Source: Arachis hypogaea (Eukaryota > Streptophyta > Magnoliopsida > Fabales > Fabaceae). Taken from it: DNA of 64,000 nucleotides. This document shows, one piece after another, positions 11,343 through 23,870 of the stretch. A model generated the notes under the pieces. That model did no database searches. It was not told where the DNA came from and was given only the letters and a program-made list of their open reading frames with translations. Location of the stretch: the NCBI RefSeq assembly GCF_003086295.3, contig NC_092039.1, positions 98,910,561-98,974,560 on the forward strand, in the 5' to 3' direction. The stretch's first letter is position 1; each line of letters begins with the position of its first letter. The position numbers were made by a program, and so were the translations under genes.

Positions 11343-12545
11343 TCATGGTGGCTTGGGCTTGTACTGATCCAGGAATCTCCACCAATGTTTGTAATTCCAA
11401 TGGACACCGGGATTCCAAACTAGGCGCATAACACCTTCGAGCAAGTTGAAGCAAGTGACAAGGCCCCATGAGTGTTGATTGTGGGAATGAATTCCAGGGT
11501 CCCAAACCTTCCTTTTATACCTGTCTCCTTGTGGATCACCATTGTTCCCACCGGATGGCAAGCGATCTGAATTCTCACAGAGACATCCAAACAATCTTCT
11601 AGACCCATTCAATTGAGCTCTACACCAATCCTTGCACTTCAATTTGGAGCATGCAACCATATTGAACCTTGCATGACAACTCTTACCACTAACCATCTTC
11701 CTCTTACTCTTAATGCCACAAAGAGCTCTAAGTTGACCATCTGTCTCCAGTAGCCCATATTCAAGTGGGAACGTAAAGGTTAAGGATAGGAATTTTACCC
11801 ACTTGAATGTTGTATTGGATGGTAATGGTTTTGGGAGAGGTCTTGCAAGCTCTACTCCCTTGTGTTCTTCTTTGAATTCTTCCACTTCTTTGCAAGCTTC
11901 CTCAATTTCAACCTCTTTCTCTTGGTAGCTGTCTTCTAATTCAATCTATTCTTCATTGCTTACCAAAGGCATGGGAGGCTGTGCATCTTCCTCCTTTGTG
12001 GGTGCATCTTCCTTTTCTTCCATGTGTGAGGATGGAAAGTTCTCTAGTTCATTGGAGTATGAACTCCTTTGATTGATTTCCTCACTTTCTTCTATAGGAT
12101 CTTGTATTATATCTCTTGAGAAGGAATTTGCTTGCTCCTCTTCCTGTGATTTGATAATTGACTGCACATGTTTCTTTACATTTTTGACACTCATCTTTAT
12201 ATCATGTAAGAATTCTTTCATGAGAAGCTCAAGATCTGATGGTATTTGAGATGAATAAGGAGGAGGTGATGGTTCTTGGTATGAATAGGGAGATAGTGGC
12301 TCTTGATATGGGTAGAAAGATGATGGTTCTTGATATGGATAGAGAGGTGGTGGTTCTTGGTATGGATATGAAGATGGTGGTTCTTGATATGAATATGGAG
12401 ATGGTGGTTCTTGATAGTTGGAACATGGAGCATTGAAGTTTCTTTGGTTTTGACTTTGCCAACGAAAATTGGGGTAGTTCCTCCATCCACAATCATATGA
12501 ATTACTACTTGGGTGGAAGTAGTAACCCATGTGATCTCTCTCCAT
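11343..12545 (-). pseudogene. Non-autonomous LTR element gag-like protein, copy 1, interrupted by TAG
   Basis: A 400-codon frame starts MERDHMGYYF. It contains about seven Tyr/Pro repeats (YQEPPSSYPYQEPP type, residues 44-95), an acidic/Lys-rich middle ending QPPMPLV, an in-frame TAG at 11946-11948, and then a 200-residue C-terminal module. Module landmarks are FKWVKFLSL, LETDGQLRALCGIKSKRK, CRAQLNGSR, KVWDPGI and WWRFLDQYK.KPP at the very end. The related protein at 54879-56859 has Glu where the stop falls, so the TAG is a nonsense mutation; it is in both tandem copies and predates their duplication. No zinc knuckle, protease or polymerase motif is seen. It is probably a structural or accessory protein of a non-autonomous element, but its function is unknown. 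Confidence 0.7.
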
Positions 12546-12825
12546 TATTTTTTCTTAGCACAACACACCAAACAGAATTAAACGCACCATGTGGTAAATA
12601 GGAAAGCAAAGAAGACAACAGAATTCTAAAAATTAAAATAAGAAAAATTAAAATAAAACTAACTAGGAAACAACAAACTTAATTTCAGAAATTAAAAAAA
12701 ATATTAGTACTATTTATTTATTTAAAATATTTTTTTTTCAAAAATAATAAAATAAAATTTAAATAAAATTAAAATTAAAACACCTAATCTAAGCAATCAA
12801 ACAACTGATAGTTGTTAATCACTAT

Positions 12826-12846
12826 CAATCCCCAGCAACGGCGCAA
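12826..12846 (-). other. Primer-binding site, copy 1 (tRNA-Asp type)
   Basis: The plus strand, ATCCCCAGCAACGGCGCAA, resembles the 3' end of plant tRNA-Asp (ATCCCCGGCAACGGCGCCA) with few mismatches. It lies seven bases from LTR 2. This fixes the element orientation as minus. Confidence 0.75.
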
Positions 12847-12852
12847 AAAATT

Positions 12853-14233
12853 TGGTGCAGTGATTTAACACCCACAGACTAACCGGCAAGTGCACCGGGT
12901 TGTACAAAGTAATACCTCAGGTGAGTGAGGGTCGATCCCACGTGAATTGATGGATCAAGCAACAATGATTGATTGATTGGCTTAGTTAGACAAACAGAAA
13001 AGAGTGTTTGAGTGTTCAAAGAGCATTAAATAATCGTTCAGAAAATAAAATAGTAGAGAAAATAAGTTGGGAATAAAATATGGAGACGACAGTTAAGGCT
13101 TTAGAGTTATCTATTTTTCCGAATTACTTTTCTTACTAACTATTTTAATTATGTAGGATTTAATTTATGGCAAACTATATGTGACTAGACCTTAATTCCT
13201 TAAACCTTTCTAGTCTCCTCTAAAATTTATTAACTGCCAATTCCTTGGTCAATTAATTTCAATTAGAAGCTGCATGATCAAATTCTAGTTTATATGCCAC
13301 AAAAACTCTAATTACCCAAAAATAAAAGGATTATATGTCACATATCCCGTTAAATCCAAATAATTAAAATTTAGGAGAATATGTTTTCAAGCTGTTGTTC
13401 AAGTAAAGAGTTTTTCCAAGTTTTACAAGAACTCAAATAGAAAGAGGGTCATACTTCCGTTCCACCCAATTCATAAGATAAAGAGTGAAAACAATTATTA
13501 AATTATAAATCCATACATGAATTAAAATAGAAAAATCAATAAAATCAATCCATACAAATAGACAGAGCTCCTAACCTTAACAATGGAGGTTTAGTTGCTC
13601 ATGACTCAGAGAGAAAAACTAGGATTCCAGAATGTAAATTTGTATAGAATTGGAAGTTCTCCGGGACCTCTGGGACCTCTCAAATAGAAGAAAATAGAAG
13701 AAAAGTCTCTCCTTTTTATAACTAATCCTCATTAATTTAAAATCTAATTTTTAAAATTGAAATAATATATTTTCCTAAAATTAATATTTGAATTTAAATC
13801 AGAATAATCAGCAAATCTTTAGTTGATGGGTGGGAACCACTTGTTTTGTCCATTCTACAGCTTCTAATCTGTGTTTTCTGGGCTGGAAACGGGGTCAAAA
13901 CAGCCCAGAAATCGCTCCCAGCATTTTTCTGCGTTTTTTACACGTGGCGCATGTCACGCGTACGCGTCAGTCACGCGTACACGTCGCTGAGCAAATCTTC
14001 AAATCACGCGTACGCGTCAGTCACGTGTACGCGTCACTCCTCGCTGCCATCTCCTTTTGTTCTTGTGCTGCAGAAACTCCATCAAATCCAGCCGAATGCT
14101 ACCTAAAATAAACAAAATTGCAAAAGACTCAAAGTAGCATCCATATTGGATAAAAGATAATTAATTCTTTATTAAACTCAACAAATTAGATGCAAATTCA
14201 CTAGGAAAAGATAGGAAAGATGCTCACGTATCA
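12853..14233 (-). repeat. LTR 2 (middle), recombinant LTR
   Basis: This 1381-bp LTR matches LTR 3 from its left end to about 13424 and LTR 1 from about 13486 to its right end, judged by diagnostic differences. That is the expected product of unequal crossing-over between the element's two LTRs. The exchange lies in the ~60-bp interval 13424-13486. Confidence 0.88.
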
Positions 14234-14473
14234 CAACACCAAACTTGAATTATTGCTTGTCCTCAAGCAACCATAACTAACATAGGTTTAGGATGTGAAT
14301 TTGCATGAGAATGAGAGTTCGATTAAGCTCATGTCTCTTCTTATAGTGGGGTTTACAACTGCAATCCTGAATAGTTTTGGCATCTTACTCTCATTTGAAT
14401 CAGAAGGATGTCACTGTCATTCAGAATTAGAATCCGGATAATATTATGAATTCTCTGATCTTTTATAACTTAA

Positions 14474-16007
14474 CAAGTTTAATCACCTGTGCCATGCACG
14501 TGATAAGATTGAAATTATAATTTTAAGTTGTTATGTTAAATTTCATTTTAATTATAATAATTTAATTAATAAAAAAATAACTTGTATGCGTTGTTTTTCT
14601 TTTCTTAATATAGTGTTAATTGTATTAACTATAAAATAGTTATTTAATCTACTTTTTTCAATAAATCAGGCATATATACTCAATATGACCATAAATAATC
14701 TAGTAATACTTAAATCTACCAACAAAGTTTTATATGTTAGTTTACTGTGAAGTAAGAAAATATCAAAATCAGCTCAAAATGAAGAACAAATTAATAGACA
14801 ATCCTAATGCAGAAAATTTTGCAATAAACAATAAATAATTTAAACCTAATGAATACCAATTCAATACTATCCTTTGATACCTGCAAAATATATACATGAA
14901 ACAACACTGTATCAATGTTTGTATATAAAATTATATGATTAACGTAATTATAATGATACAATTATATGTTTGTATCAATGCTATCAATAATTTGATACAA
15001 CTATAATGAATATATATTCCTAAATTAGTATAAATATATATTAATTTCATCATATACCGGGAACAAAGATTAGTATAATAATTTGAATGCGAGGGAAAAT
15101 AGATTGAAATATATGATGAATACAGTTAGGAACAATAATGAATAATTTTAATGAAATTATTAACCATAATCAATTAGTATAATGAACATATGTTCCTAAT
15201 CTTTGTTATGTATCAAAAATAATTTAACGGAATATAATTTGAATAAAAAGTATTTTTAATTGATAATTGATAAGTAGTTTAGTAGTGTATTAAATTTTGA
15301 TTTAGTACAATTATAATAAAAATATGTTTCTAAATTAGTATAATTATATATTATTAATTAAATATTAATTACAATATAATGATATTAAAGATCTTTTTTA
15401 TAAAATAATTTAGAAAAATTATTTGATATACGTGAATCGGGTAACAAATATTTATTATTATTATTATTACTATTATTGATATTATTATTATCATTAAAAT
15501 TATTAAAAGTATTTTTAATTGATAACTGATAAGTAGTTTAACAGTGCATTAAATATTGATTTGATATAATTATAATGAAGATATGTTGCTAAATTAGCAT
15601 AATTATATATTATTTATTTAGCAGTAATTATAATATAATTATATTAAAGATCTTTTTTATGAAATAATTTAGAAAAATTATTTGATATGTGTGAATCGGG
15701 TAACAAAGATTATTATTACTATTATTGATATTATTATTATCATTAAAATTATTAAAAGTATAATTGATAATTGATAAGTAGTTTAATAGTGCATTAAATA
15801 TTGATTTGATATAATTATAATCAAGATATGTTGCTAAATTAGTATAAATATACTATTCATTTAGTATTAATTATAATATAATTACAATAAAATAATTTAG
15901 AATAGACAAAAAATTTTATTCGTTTTGGAGGAAAAACGGATGCATGAGAGATCGACACGTCACCTTTAGTAGTCGGGGGAAAACCCAGTTTTAGTATATT
16001 AAGTAGA
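14474..16007 (-). mobile_element. Helitron-like insertion, internal copy 2
   Basis: This is the duplicate of 8069-9601, with the same ends and the same ~250-bp tandem units (15247-15891). Differences are single bases and one extra A near 14570. The Helitron was therefore present before the tandem duplication. Confidence 0.5.
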
Positions 16008-17061
16008 TTTATTCCTTGAACACATCAATTTTTTCTGGTGCTTTGCACCTTGAGTCTAGCCGTGAATTTAAATTTTTTGTCTCAAGTTTTACTTGACATA
16101 GAAACACCACAAGCACCTAACTGGGGAACGCTCCTTAAGTTCTAAATATTTTTTTTATCCCCAGACAGTGGTGCTCAAAGCCTTTGGCATACTCTGCAAT
16201 TGATCTCGACTCTAAATGTTTTGTCTCAAGGATTACTTGACACAATAACACCACAAGCATGTGACTAGGAAAACAACTCTTTGAGCTTTTAATCATGTCT
16301 GACCCCCTAGTCATTGATTCTCAGAGTCTTGAACCTTGCTTTTATTTTTCTTTTGCTGTTTCTTTTGTTTCAAGGATTAAACTTTTCATTAATTTCAGAG
16401 AAATCATAATAATTCTCTAAATTCCTGTTCTTTGTACATCAACACTCTTTGATTCAAATTTAAATATGCACTGTTCATGTCATGCATTCAGAATTATAAT
16501 TAATACCACCACATTTACGTAAATAAGACTACTCTTAAAATTAACTCAATTTCTCATGCAATACATCACTTATGTATTTTTTATTTGAATTCAAGCTCAG
16601 TGAGTAATACATAAGACATCTTTTCAGAATTAAAGCAATTAAGAGAAAACTAAACTACTCCTAGGATTCTAACTAATAAAGGATCATGCAACAAACAAAG
16701 AAAAATAATAGAAAGTCGGAACATAACATAGAAAAAAGAGGGGAGGAATAAAAATAAAAGGAACTCAACCACCTTAGTTATCCTAGCGGTCACTTTATTC
16801 TTTAGGTTGTGCTCCTCGGTGAAAATGATTCGCCTCCCTTTCGGTGCCATAGGAATAAACATAAAACGCTTAAGCAAAGTGTCAACACCAAACTTAAAGG
16901 TTTACTTGTCCTCAAGCAAAGAAGAACTGAAAATAGAAAGAGACAAATATTATGATGAAAGAAAAAGAAAAGGATGAAAGAACAAGAGAGAATTAGGATT
17001 GGGAGAAGGGAAAAGAAAATTAAAACTGGGCGTCGAACTAGTGTAGTTGTGTGGCACAGGC

Positions 17062-17527
17062 GACGCGTACGCGTGGGGCGCGAAAATTTCATAATGATGC
17101 GTAAGCGTCAGGAACGCATCCGAGTGCCCTTGGTTTGTGCGGATCGCGCGAAGCTAGCCGCATGCTCGCACAACTCTCTGTTCGCGTGGCTTGGGAATCA
17201 ATATTTTCATACGACGCATGCGCATCATGCACGCAGACGCGTGGATGGTCGCGCACGCGTCAGCAACGCGTACGCGTGATCAAGTTTTGTGCTTCTAGCA
17301 CACTTCCAGTCCTAAGCTAGCACAACTCTCTGCCAAAACACTTATTTACGTCGATTTTTAAGGTCACGCGTACGTGTGGAGTGCCAAAATCACCAATGAC
17401 GTGCACGCATGGATTACGCGTACGCGTGGGCTTGTTTGTGCGAAAGGCATCATTCCTGCGCCACTCCCGTGCAACTCTCTGTTCATTTTTATTTTTCATG
17501 CACACCCATCTGACGCGTACGCGTCAG
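17062..17527. repeat. ACGCG-palindrome array in internal region, copy 2
   Basis: This is the duplicate of 10656-11120, with no obvious change in motif number. Confidence 0.85.
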
Positions 17528-17749
17528 GTGCTCTTCTTCTCTCTTTTTTTTTTTAAATCCGGTTCCTGTTCAAAAATAGCTGCATGATCGAAAAATTAGT
17601 AAAAACTCAATAAAAAATAAAATAAGTAAGAAAACTACTACTACAAAAAACAACTAAGAATGAAAAGGAGCGATCATACTATTGTGGGTTGTCTCCCACC
17701 AAGCACTTTTAGTTAAAGTCCTTAAGTTGGACATGTGGTGAGCTCCTTG

Positions 17750-18952
17750 TCATGGTGGCTTGTGCTTGTACTGATCCAGGAATCTCCACCAATGTTTGTA
17801 ATTCCAATGGACACCGGGATTCCAAACTAGGCGCATAACACCTTCGAGCAAGTTGAAGCAAGTGACAAGGCCCCATGAGTGTTGATTGTGGGAATGAATT
17901 CCAGGGTCCCAAACCTTCCTTTTATACCTGTCTCCTTGTGGATCACCATTGTTCCCACCGGATGGCAAGCGATCTGAATTCTCACAGAGACATCCAAACA
18001 ATCTTCTAGACCCATTCAATTGAGCTCTACACCAATCCTTGCACTTCAATTTGGAGCATGCAACCATATTGAACCTTGCATGACAACTCTTACCACTAAC
18101 CATCTTCCTCTTACTCTTAATGCCACAAAGAGCTCTAAGTTGACCATCTGTCTCCAGTAGCCCATATTCAAGTGGGAACGTAAAGGTTAAGGATAGGAAT
18201 TTTACCCACTTGAATGTTGTATTGGATGGTAATGGTTTTGGGAGAGGTCTTGCAAGCTCTACTCCCTTGTGTTCTTCTTTGAATTCTTCCACTTCTTTGC
18301 AAGCTTCCTCAATTTCAACCTCTTTCTCTTGGTAGCTGTCTTCTAATTCAATCTATTCTTCATTGCTTACCAAAGGCATGGGAGGCTGTGCATCTTCCTC
18401 CTTTGTGGGTGCATCTTCCTTTTCTTCCATGTGTGAGGATGGAAAGTTCTCTAGTTCATTGGAGTATGAACTCCTTTGATTGATTTCCTCACTTTCTTCT
18501 ATAGGATCTTGTATTATATCTCTTGAGAAGGAATTTGCTTGCTCCTCTTCCTGTGATTTGATAATTGACTGCACATGTTTCTTTACATTTTTGACACTCA
18601 TCTTTATATCATGTAAGAATTCTTTCATGAGAAGCTCAAGATCTGATGGTATTTGAGATGAATAAGGAGGAGGTGATGGTTCTTGGTATGAATAGGGAGA
18701 TAGTGGCTCTTGATATGGGTAGAAAGATGATGGTTCTTGATATGGATAGAGAGGTGGTGGTTCTTGGTATGGATATGAAGATGGTGGTTCTTGATATGAA
18801 TATGGAGATGGTGGTTCTTGATAGTTGGAACATGGAGCATTGAAGTTTCTTTGGTTTTGACTTTGCCAACGAAAATTGGGGTAGTTCCTCCATCCACAAT
18901 CATATGAATTACTACTTGGGTGGAAGTAGTAACCCATGTGATCTCTCTCCAT
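17750..18952 (-). pseudogene. Non-autonomous LTR element gag-like protein, copy 2, interrupted by TAG
   Basis: This is the duplicate of 11343-12545. It has the same Tyr/Pro repeats, the same in-frame TAG (18353-18355) and the same C-terminal module. One residue differs near the C-terminus: YKHKPP here against YKPKPP in copy 1. The His form matches the related protein ending at 56859, so copy 1 probably carries the newer change. Confidence 0.7.
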
Positions 18953-19232
18953 TATTTTTTCTTAGCACAACACACCAAACAGAATTAAACGCACCATGTG
19001 GTAAATAGGAAAGCAAAGAAGACAACAGAATTCTAAAAATTAAAATAAGAAAAATTAAAATAAAACTAACTAGGAAACAACAAACTTAATTTCAGAAATT
19101 AAAAAAAATATTAGTACTATTTATTTATTTAAAATATTTTTTTTTCAAAAATAATAAAATAAAATTTAAATAAAATTAAAATTAAAACGCCTAATCTAAG
19201 CAGTCAAACAACTGATAGTTGTTAATCACTAT

Positions 19233-19253
19233 CAATCCCCAGCAACGGCGCAA
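19233..19253 (-). other. Primer-binding site, copy 2 (tRNA-Asp type)
   Basis: The same tRNA-Asp-like sequence as at 12826-12846 lies beside LTR 3. This is the original 5' end of the element. Confidence 0.75.
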
Positions 19254-19259
19254 AAAATT

Positions 19260-20579
19260 TGGTGCAGTGATTTAACACCCACAGACTAACCGGCAAGTGC
19301 ACCGGGTTGTACAAAGTAATACCTCAGGTGAGTGAGGGTCGATCCCACGTGAATTGATGGATCAAGCAACAATGATTGATTGATTGGCTTAGTTAGACAA
19401 ACAGAAAAGAGTGTTTGAGTGTTCAAAGAGCATTAAATAATCGTTCAGAAAATAAAATAGTAGAGAAAATAAGTTGGGAATAAAATATGGAGACGACAGT
19501 TAAGGCTTTAGAGTTATCTATTTTTCCGAATTACTTTTCTTACTAACTATTTTAATTATGTAGGATTTAATTTATGGCAAACTATATGTGACTAGACCTT
19601 AATTCCTTAAACCTTTCTAGTCTCCTCTAAAATTTATTAACTGCCAATTCCTTGGTCAATTAATTTCAATTAGAAGCTGCATGATCAAATTCTAGTTTAT
19701 ATGCCACAAAAACTCTAATTACCCAAAAATAAAAGGATTATATGTCACATATCCCGTTAAATCCAAATAATTAAAATTTAGGAGAATATGTTTTCAAGCT
19801 GTTGTTCAAGTAAAGAGTTTTTCCAAGTTTTACAAGAACTCAAATAGAAAGAGGGTCATACTTCCGTTCCACCCAATTCATAAGATAAAGAGCGAAAACA
19901 ATTCTTAAATTATAAATCCATACATTAATTAAAATAGAAAAAGCAATAAAATCAATCCATACAAATAAATAGAGCTCCTAACCTTAACAATGGAGGTTTA
20001 GTTGCTCATGACTCTGAGAGAAAAACTAGGATTCCAGAATGTAAATTTGTATAGAATTGGAAGTTCTCCAGGACCTCTGGGACCTCTCAAATAGAAGAAA
20101 GTCTCTCTTTTTTATAACTAATCCTCATTAATTTAAAATCTAATTTTTAAAATTGAAATAATATCTTTTCCTAAAACTAATATTTGAATTTAAATCAGAA
20201 TAATCAGCAAGTCTTCAGTTGATGGGTGGGGACCACTTATTTTGTCCATTCTGCAACTTCTAATCTGTGTTTTCTGGGCTGAAAACTGGGTCAAAACAAC
20301 CCAGAAATCGCCCCCAACGTTTTGCTACGTTTTCTGCACGTGGCGCATGTCACACGCTCCCATCAGTCACGTTTATGCGTCGCTCCTCGCTGCCATCTCC
20401 TTTTGTTCTTGTGCTGCAGAAACTCCATCAAATTCAGCCGAATGCTACCTAAAATAAACAAAATAGCAAAAGACTCAAAGTAGCATCCATATTGGCTAGA
20501 AGATAATTAATTCTTTATTAAACTCAACAAATTAGATGCAAATTCACTAGGAAAAGATAGGAAAGATGGTCACGCATCA
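19260..20579 (-). repeat. LTR 3 (element 5' LTR)
   Basis: This 1320-bp LTR ends CACGCATCA. It is about 60 bp shorter than LTRs 1 and 2, mostly because one pair of ACGCG motifs is missing near 20350; the remaining motifs are decayed (CACACGCTCCCATCA). Motif-array length therefore changes between LTRs of one element. Confidence 0.92.
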
Positions 20580-22455
20580 GATTGCCATTTACGAAAATTT
20601 GGAAAGATACAGTGCTTTTGCACCCCTAAATGAGCTCAATCCACCTTTGAGGAAACCCCATTCATCTCAAAACCACTACAAGAAACTTTCATTATATTCT
20701 ATCGTAAGCTTTAACCATGTCAATTTCCATACCCATATAGCCCTTATTTCCCCTTTTTTTTTCTTATGTAATGAAAGGTTTCAAAGGCAACTAATCCATT
20801 ATCGGTGATCAATCTATCCGGTACAAAAGCGCTTTGGTATTCTCTCACTATATCCGGTAGGATGAGCTTCTATTTGTAATAGTCTTAGTTATAATCTTGA
20901 ATAGCACATTGCATAGAGATATGGATCTAAATTTCCTAGTATGGTTTGGATCTTTGACCTTTGGAATTAGACAGATGAAGATTTTATTGTGTTTGGTTGG
21001 ATCACCACCATTATTGAGGATATTTAGGGCCCACTTTGTTGTCTTGTCCTCCACTATGTTTCATATGTTTTGGTAGAATAAGGTTGGTATTCCATCCCAC
21101 CCTGGAGCCTTTGTTGGGTGCATTTGGTCAAGGGTTGTCTTCACTTCCTCCTTAGTAAAATTTGCTACTATTGTATCATCCTCTCATAATTTATTCTCTC
21201 CTTAACCACTTATGCTACTGCCTCTTTATTTTCAGTGCTTTCTGATCTGAATAGCTCGTCAAAAAAATTCACTACAACCTTTTCAATCTTCTCTTCTTCT
21301 TTATGGATCACACCAGTATCGTCCATAATCCTTGAAATATTGTGTCTTTTATTTCTTTACGTTGCTTTTCGATGAAAAAAATTGTATTATGATCTACCGC
21401 TTTGAGCCAATTGACTCTCGATCTTTAAGCCCACCGAATTTTCTCTTGCTTCAAAATCTCGTCCAATTTTACTTGATTTTTTGTAGTTTCTGTCATAACT
21501 TCTTCTGTTTGCAGGGAGGAATGTAGGTTGTCCAGTTTTTTCAACTTATCTTGGACTACTTTGGATATGCTACCAACTTCATTTTGATCCAATTCTCTAA
21601 CCTTTCTGTAGTTTTCAGTGCTTCCATTAATCTCCTGGTTCTCTGGAAGCCACGCCCTTTTCACAATATCCTTGCACTCCCCATTTCTGAGCCATGCTTC
21701 TTCAAACCTGAATAGGTGTTTTCCTTTCTTCCTTAAGTTTTTGAGTCAATTTGTATCTAGAAGAATGGGACAGTGATTTGACCTACATTTTTGGAGGTGT
21801 TGAATAACTACATCCGGGAAAACTTTTCTCCAATCGATGTTTGACATTGTCTTGTCGAGCCTCTCTTGAATGTTTGTGTCACCAGTTTGGTTATTTGACC
21901 AAGTAAATTTTTTTCCCATAAAACCTAAGTTCAACAACTCGTTTTGTTGTATAGACTCTCTAAAACCTCTCTTTTGAGTGAAAGTCACTGGAAGTTCCCC
22001 TATCTTCTCTTTCTACTCAAGTACTTGGTTGAAATCCCTGAATATCATCCACGACATGTTGTTTGATTGGCCAAGAGATTTCAGCTGTTCCCATGATTTT
22101 TCTTTATTTTCTGCTTCTGGGAAACCATAAAATCCCGTAAGATGCCATGGATGTTCATCCTCTTCTTTCTTAATCACCATGTCTATGTGGTTTAGTGACA
22201 TAGAAATAATATCTATAGTTATAGACTTTTTCCATAATATAGATAGTCCACCCACTCTACCTCTTCCTTCGCCCACGCAATCCACCCATACTGCATTGTT
22301 CAAATTCCCTCTCCTTCTTGATTTGCTGATCTCATCTGCCTTTCTCATTGTTTCCATGAGAAAAATGAGGTTGGAAACTTTTTGACTAGTGAGCTTGTTT
22401 AAATCTCTAACTGTCTATGGGGTCCCAAGTCCAAATTTCAACTTATAAGTCTCAT
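20580..22455 (-). pseudogene. LINE-A ORF2: endonuclease and N-terminal reverse transcriptase
   Basis: From an ATG near 22455, the minus strand gives MRLIS, GLGTP and TVRDLNKLTSQKVSNLIFLM. It continues to an APE-like endonuclease (FRDFNQVLE at about 22015; GFMGKKFTWSNNQTG, IQERLDKTMSN and HCPILLDTN near 21750-21920), an RSRVNWLKA linker and the RT start (ICLIPKVKDPNHTRKFRSIS, ITNR, SAFVPDRLITDN near 20800). The order is that of plant L1-clade LINEs. Several stops and frameshifts show it is dead. The GDFN-type motif has Arg in place of Gly. The rest of RT is at 5130-6447, across the LTR insertion whose right duplication GATTG is 20580-20584. Confidence 0.87.
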
Positions 22456-22493
22456 TGATCTTGATAGAGCTGCCTTGTAGCCTCTACCTCTTG

Positions 22494-23811
22494 TTAGGTT
22501 GGTTCTGCTAGGTACCTCTTGGTTCTGGTCTCCTCTTCATACTCCTTCATTTGGGTGTCTTCAGATTGCTTTCTCCTAGCCTTAAGAATATTTTCCAGCT
22601 CTGTTTCTTTGCTTGCACTTGCTCTTTCTCTCGCTATTCTTTTCCATTTCCACCTTACCCTCACTTTTGTCCCTCCTCCTTCTGCCCCTTCTTCTTGTGC
22701 CTCTCCGGATTCAGTCTTTTGCGTAGTTGGCATGAGATTTTTTGTTTGGTGATTCTCCTCCTCCGATTCTGAACATTTTTGTTTACGTTTCTCCTTTTCT
22801 TGCTGTTCCAGCTTTCCGATTTCAACGTCTGCCTCTATTCCTCTCTGGCTTTCCATCAAATCCTCTGCTGCATTCTTATTATTTAGTGCTCCTTTATGTT
22901 TTACTATGCTTTCGCAATTCCTTAATAGGTTTGTTAGTTGTTTCAAGAGTTTTTCTTGTCTTTTCTAGTTCCTTCTCCGGTCTCTTCCTCCCTTTACTGC
23001 TTCTTCTTATGTTCCCTCCTCTGTACTTATATCTTTCACCTTTGTACCCATTGTCTCTGCTCGAATCCATGCTCCCAGTTCTTTAGACTTCCTTTGATTC
23101 CATGCTTTCTCTTCATCTACCTTTTCACACAAATTTTCATCATAGCCTATGAGCCCACAAAAGTAGTAAAGAGTAGAGAGCATCTCATATCTGAAATCAA
23201 CCCAAGTTATTCCATCTACTGCACTTCCAATATTTGCTCCTTTTCTTACTAGTTGATATATTTTCATCATCACTAAGGCTTTAATGAACTTTTCTTTCTC
23301 ACTGCCTCCTTCAAAAAGGCTGCAGTCTCTGAGCTCTCTTACCAGATTTGTAAGCTTTTTTCCAAGCTTTACTGTTTTGCAATGTTCAAGTAGGTTCTAT
23401 ATCTGTATTTTCACTTTCACTTGTGAGAAGTTCATGTGTTCTGCGTCTATGTTCCTCTCCCACTGTTTCACAATCAACCAAGAGTTCCTAAATAACCATG
23501 GGTTATCTTTTAGGGCCTTTTTCATGTCCTTCTCTTTGTTGAAAAAGAATTGGTACTTTTTGGTTTGTATTTTTTTCATCTGAAAACTCTCAAATTTTTT
23601 CATATGTTGCACATTGCGCTTTGCACCCAATTAGGTTGATAGATTTTTTCATGATTAACTTTTCTATGAGACTATGTTTGCATTTTAAGATTCCTTCTTC
23701 AACATCTTCTTCAACATAAACAATAAGTGATTCCTCTTCTTCTTCTAAATTTGTGTGTATGGATGGATCTTTTATGTTGTTGGGTGTGTTCTCTTCCATT
23801 TCAGGACTCAA
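22494..23811 (-). pseudogene. LINE-A ORF1: DUF4283/zf-CCHC_4-type gag-like protein
   Basis: The minus strand from MSPEMEENTPNN (23811) runs through an acidic leader. A DUF4283-like stretch follows (YQFFFNKEKDMKKALKDNPW then LFRNSWLIVKQWERNID, about 23430-23560). A decayed zinc-knuckle region comes next, with YYFCGLIGYDENLCEK and ELGAWIRAE (about 23040-23170), and then a Glu/Lys/Arg-rich tail. This domain order is that of ORF1 of plant L1-type LINEs, an RNA-binding protein. At least two frameshifts break it. Confidence 0.75.
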
Positions 23812-23870
23812 GAAGAGCAGATCTATGACAATACATACAGGCGTTTTGGCGTGATGAAAACAGATTGGGC

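Larger units (their letters stand above)
6448..20579 (-). mobile_element. Tandem LTR retrotransposon: LTR-internal-LTR-internal-LTR
   Basis: Three LTRs (6448-7828, 12853-14233, 19260-20579) alternate with two almost identical internal regions. The array is flanked by the 5-bp duplication GATTG (6443-6447 and 20580-20584), so it entered LINE-A as one insertion and was later lengthened. LTRs start TGGTGC and end ATCA. The orientation is minus: a tRNA-Asp-like primer-binding site lies beside the right-hand LTR, and the gag-like frame reads leftward. No reverse transcriptase, integrase or protease is seen, so it is non-autonomous. The two internal copies differ at only about ten positions by eye, whereas the outer LTRs differ much more, so the tandem step is far younger than the insertion. 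Confidence 0.93.

Noticed and set aside
12218..12496. His/Ile-rich and Met/Val-rich frames overlapping the Tyr/Pro repeats (also 18625-18903)
   Set aside because: They are other-frame readings of the repeated DNA encoding YQEPP units.
6448..20579. Tandem duplication as a pure assembly artefact
   Set aside because: The chimeric LTR 2 and scattered differences between the copies favour a real duplication, though long reads are needed to be certain.
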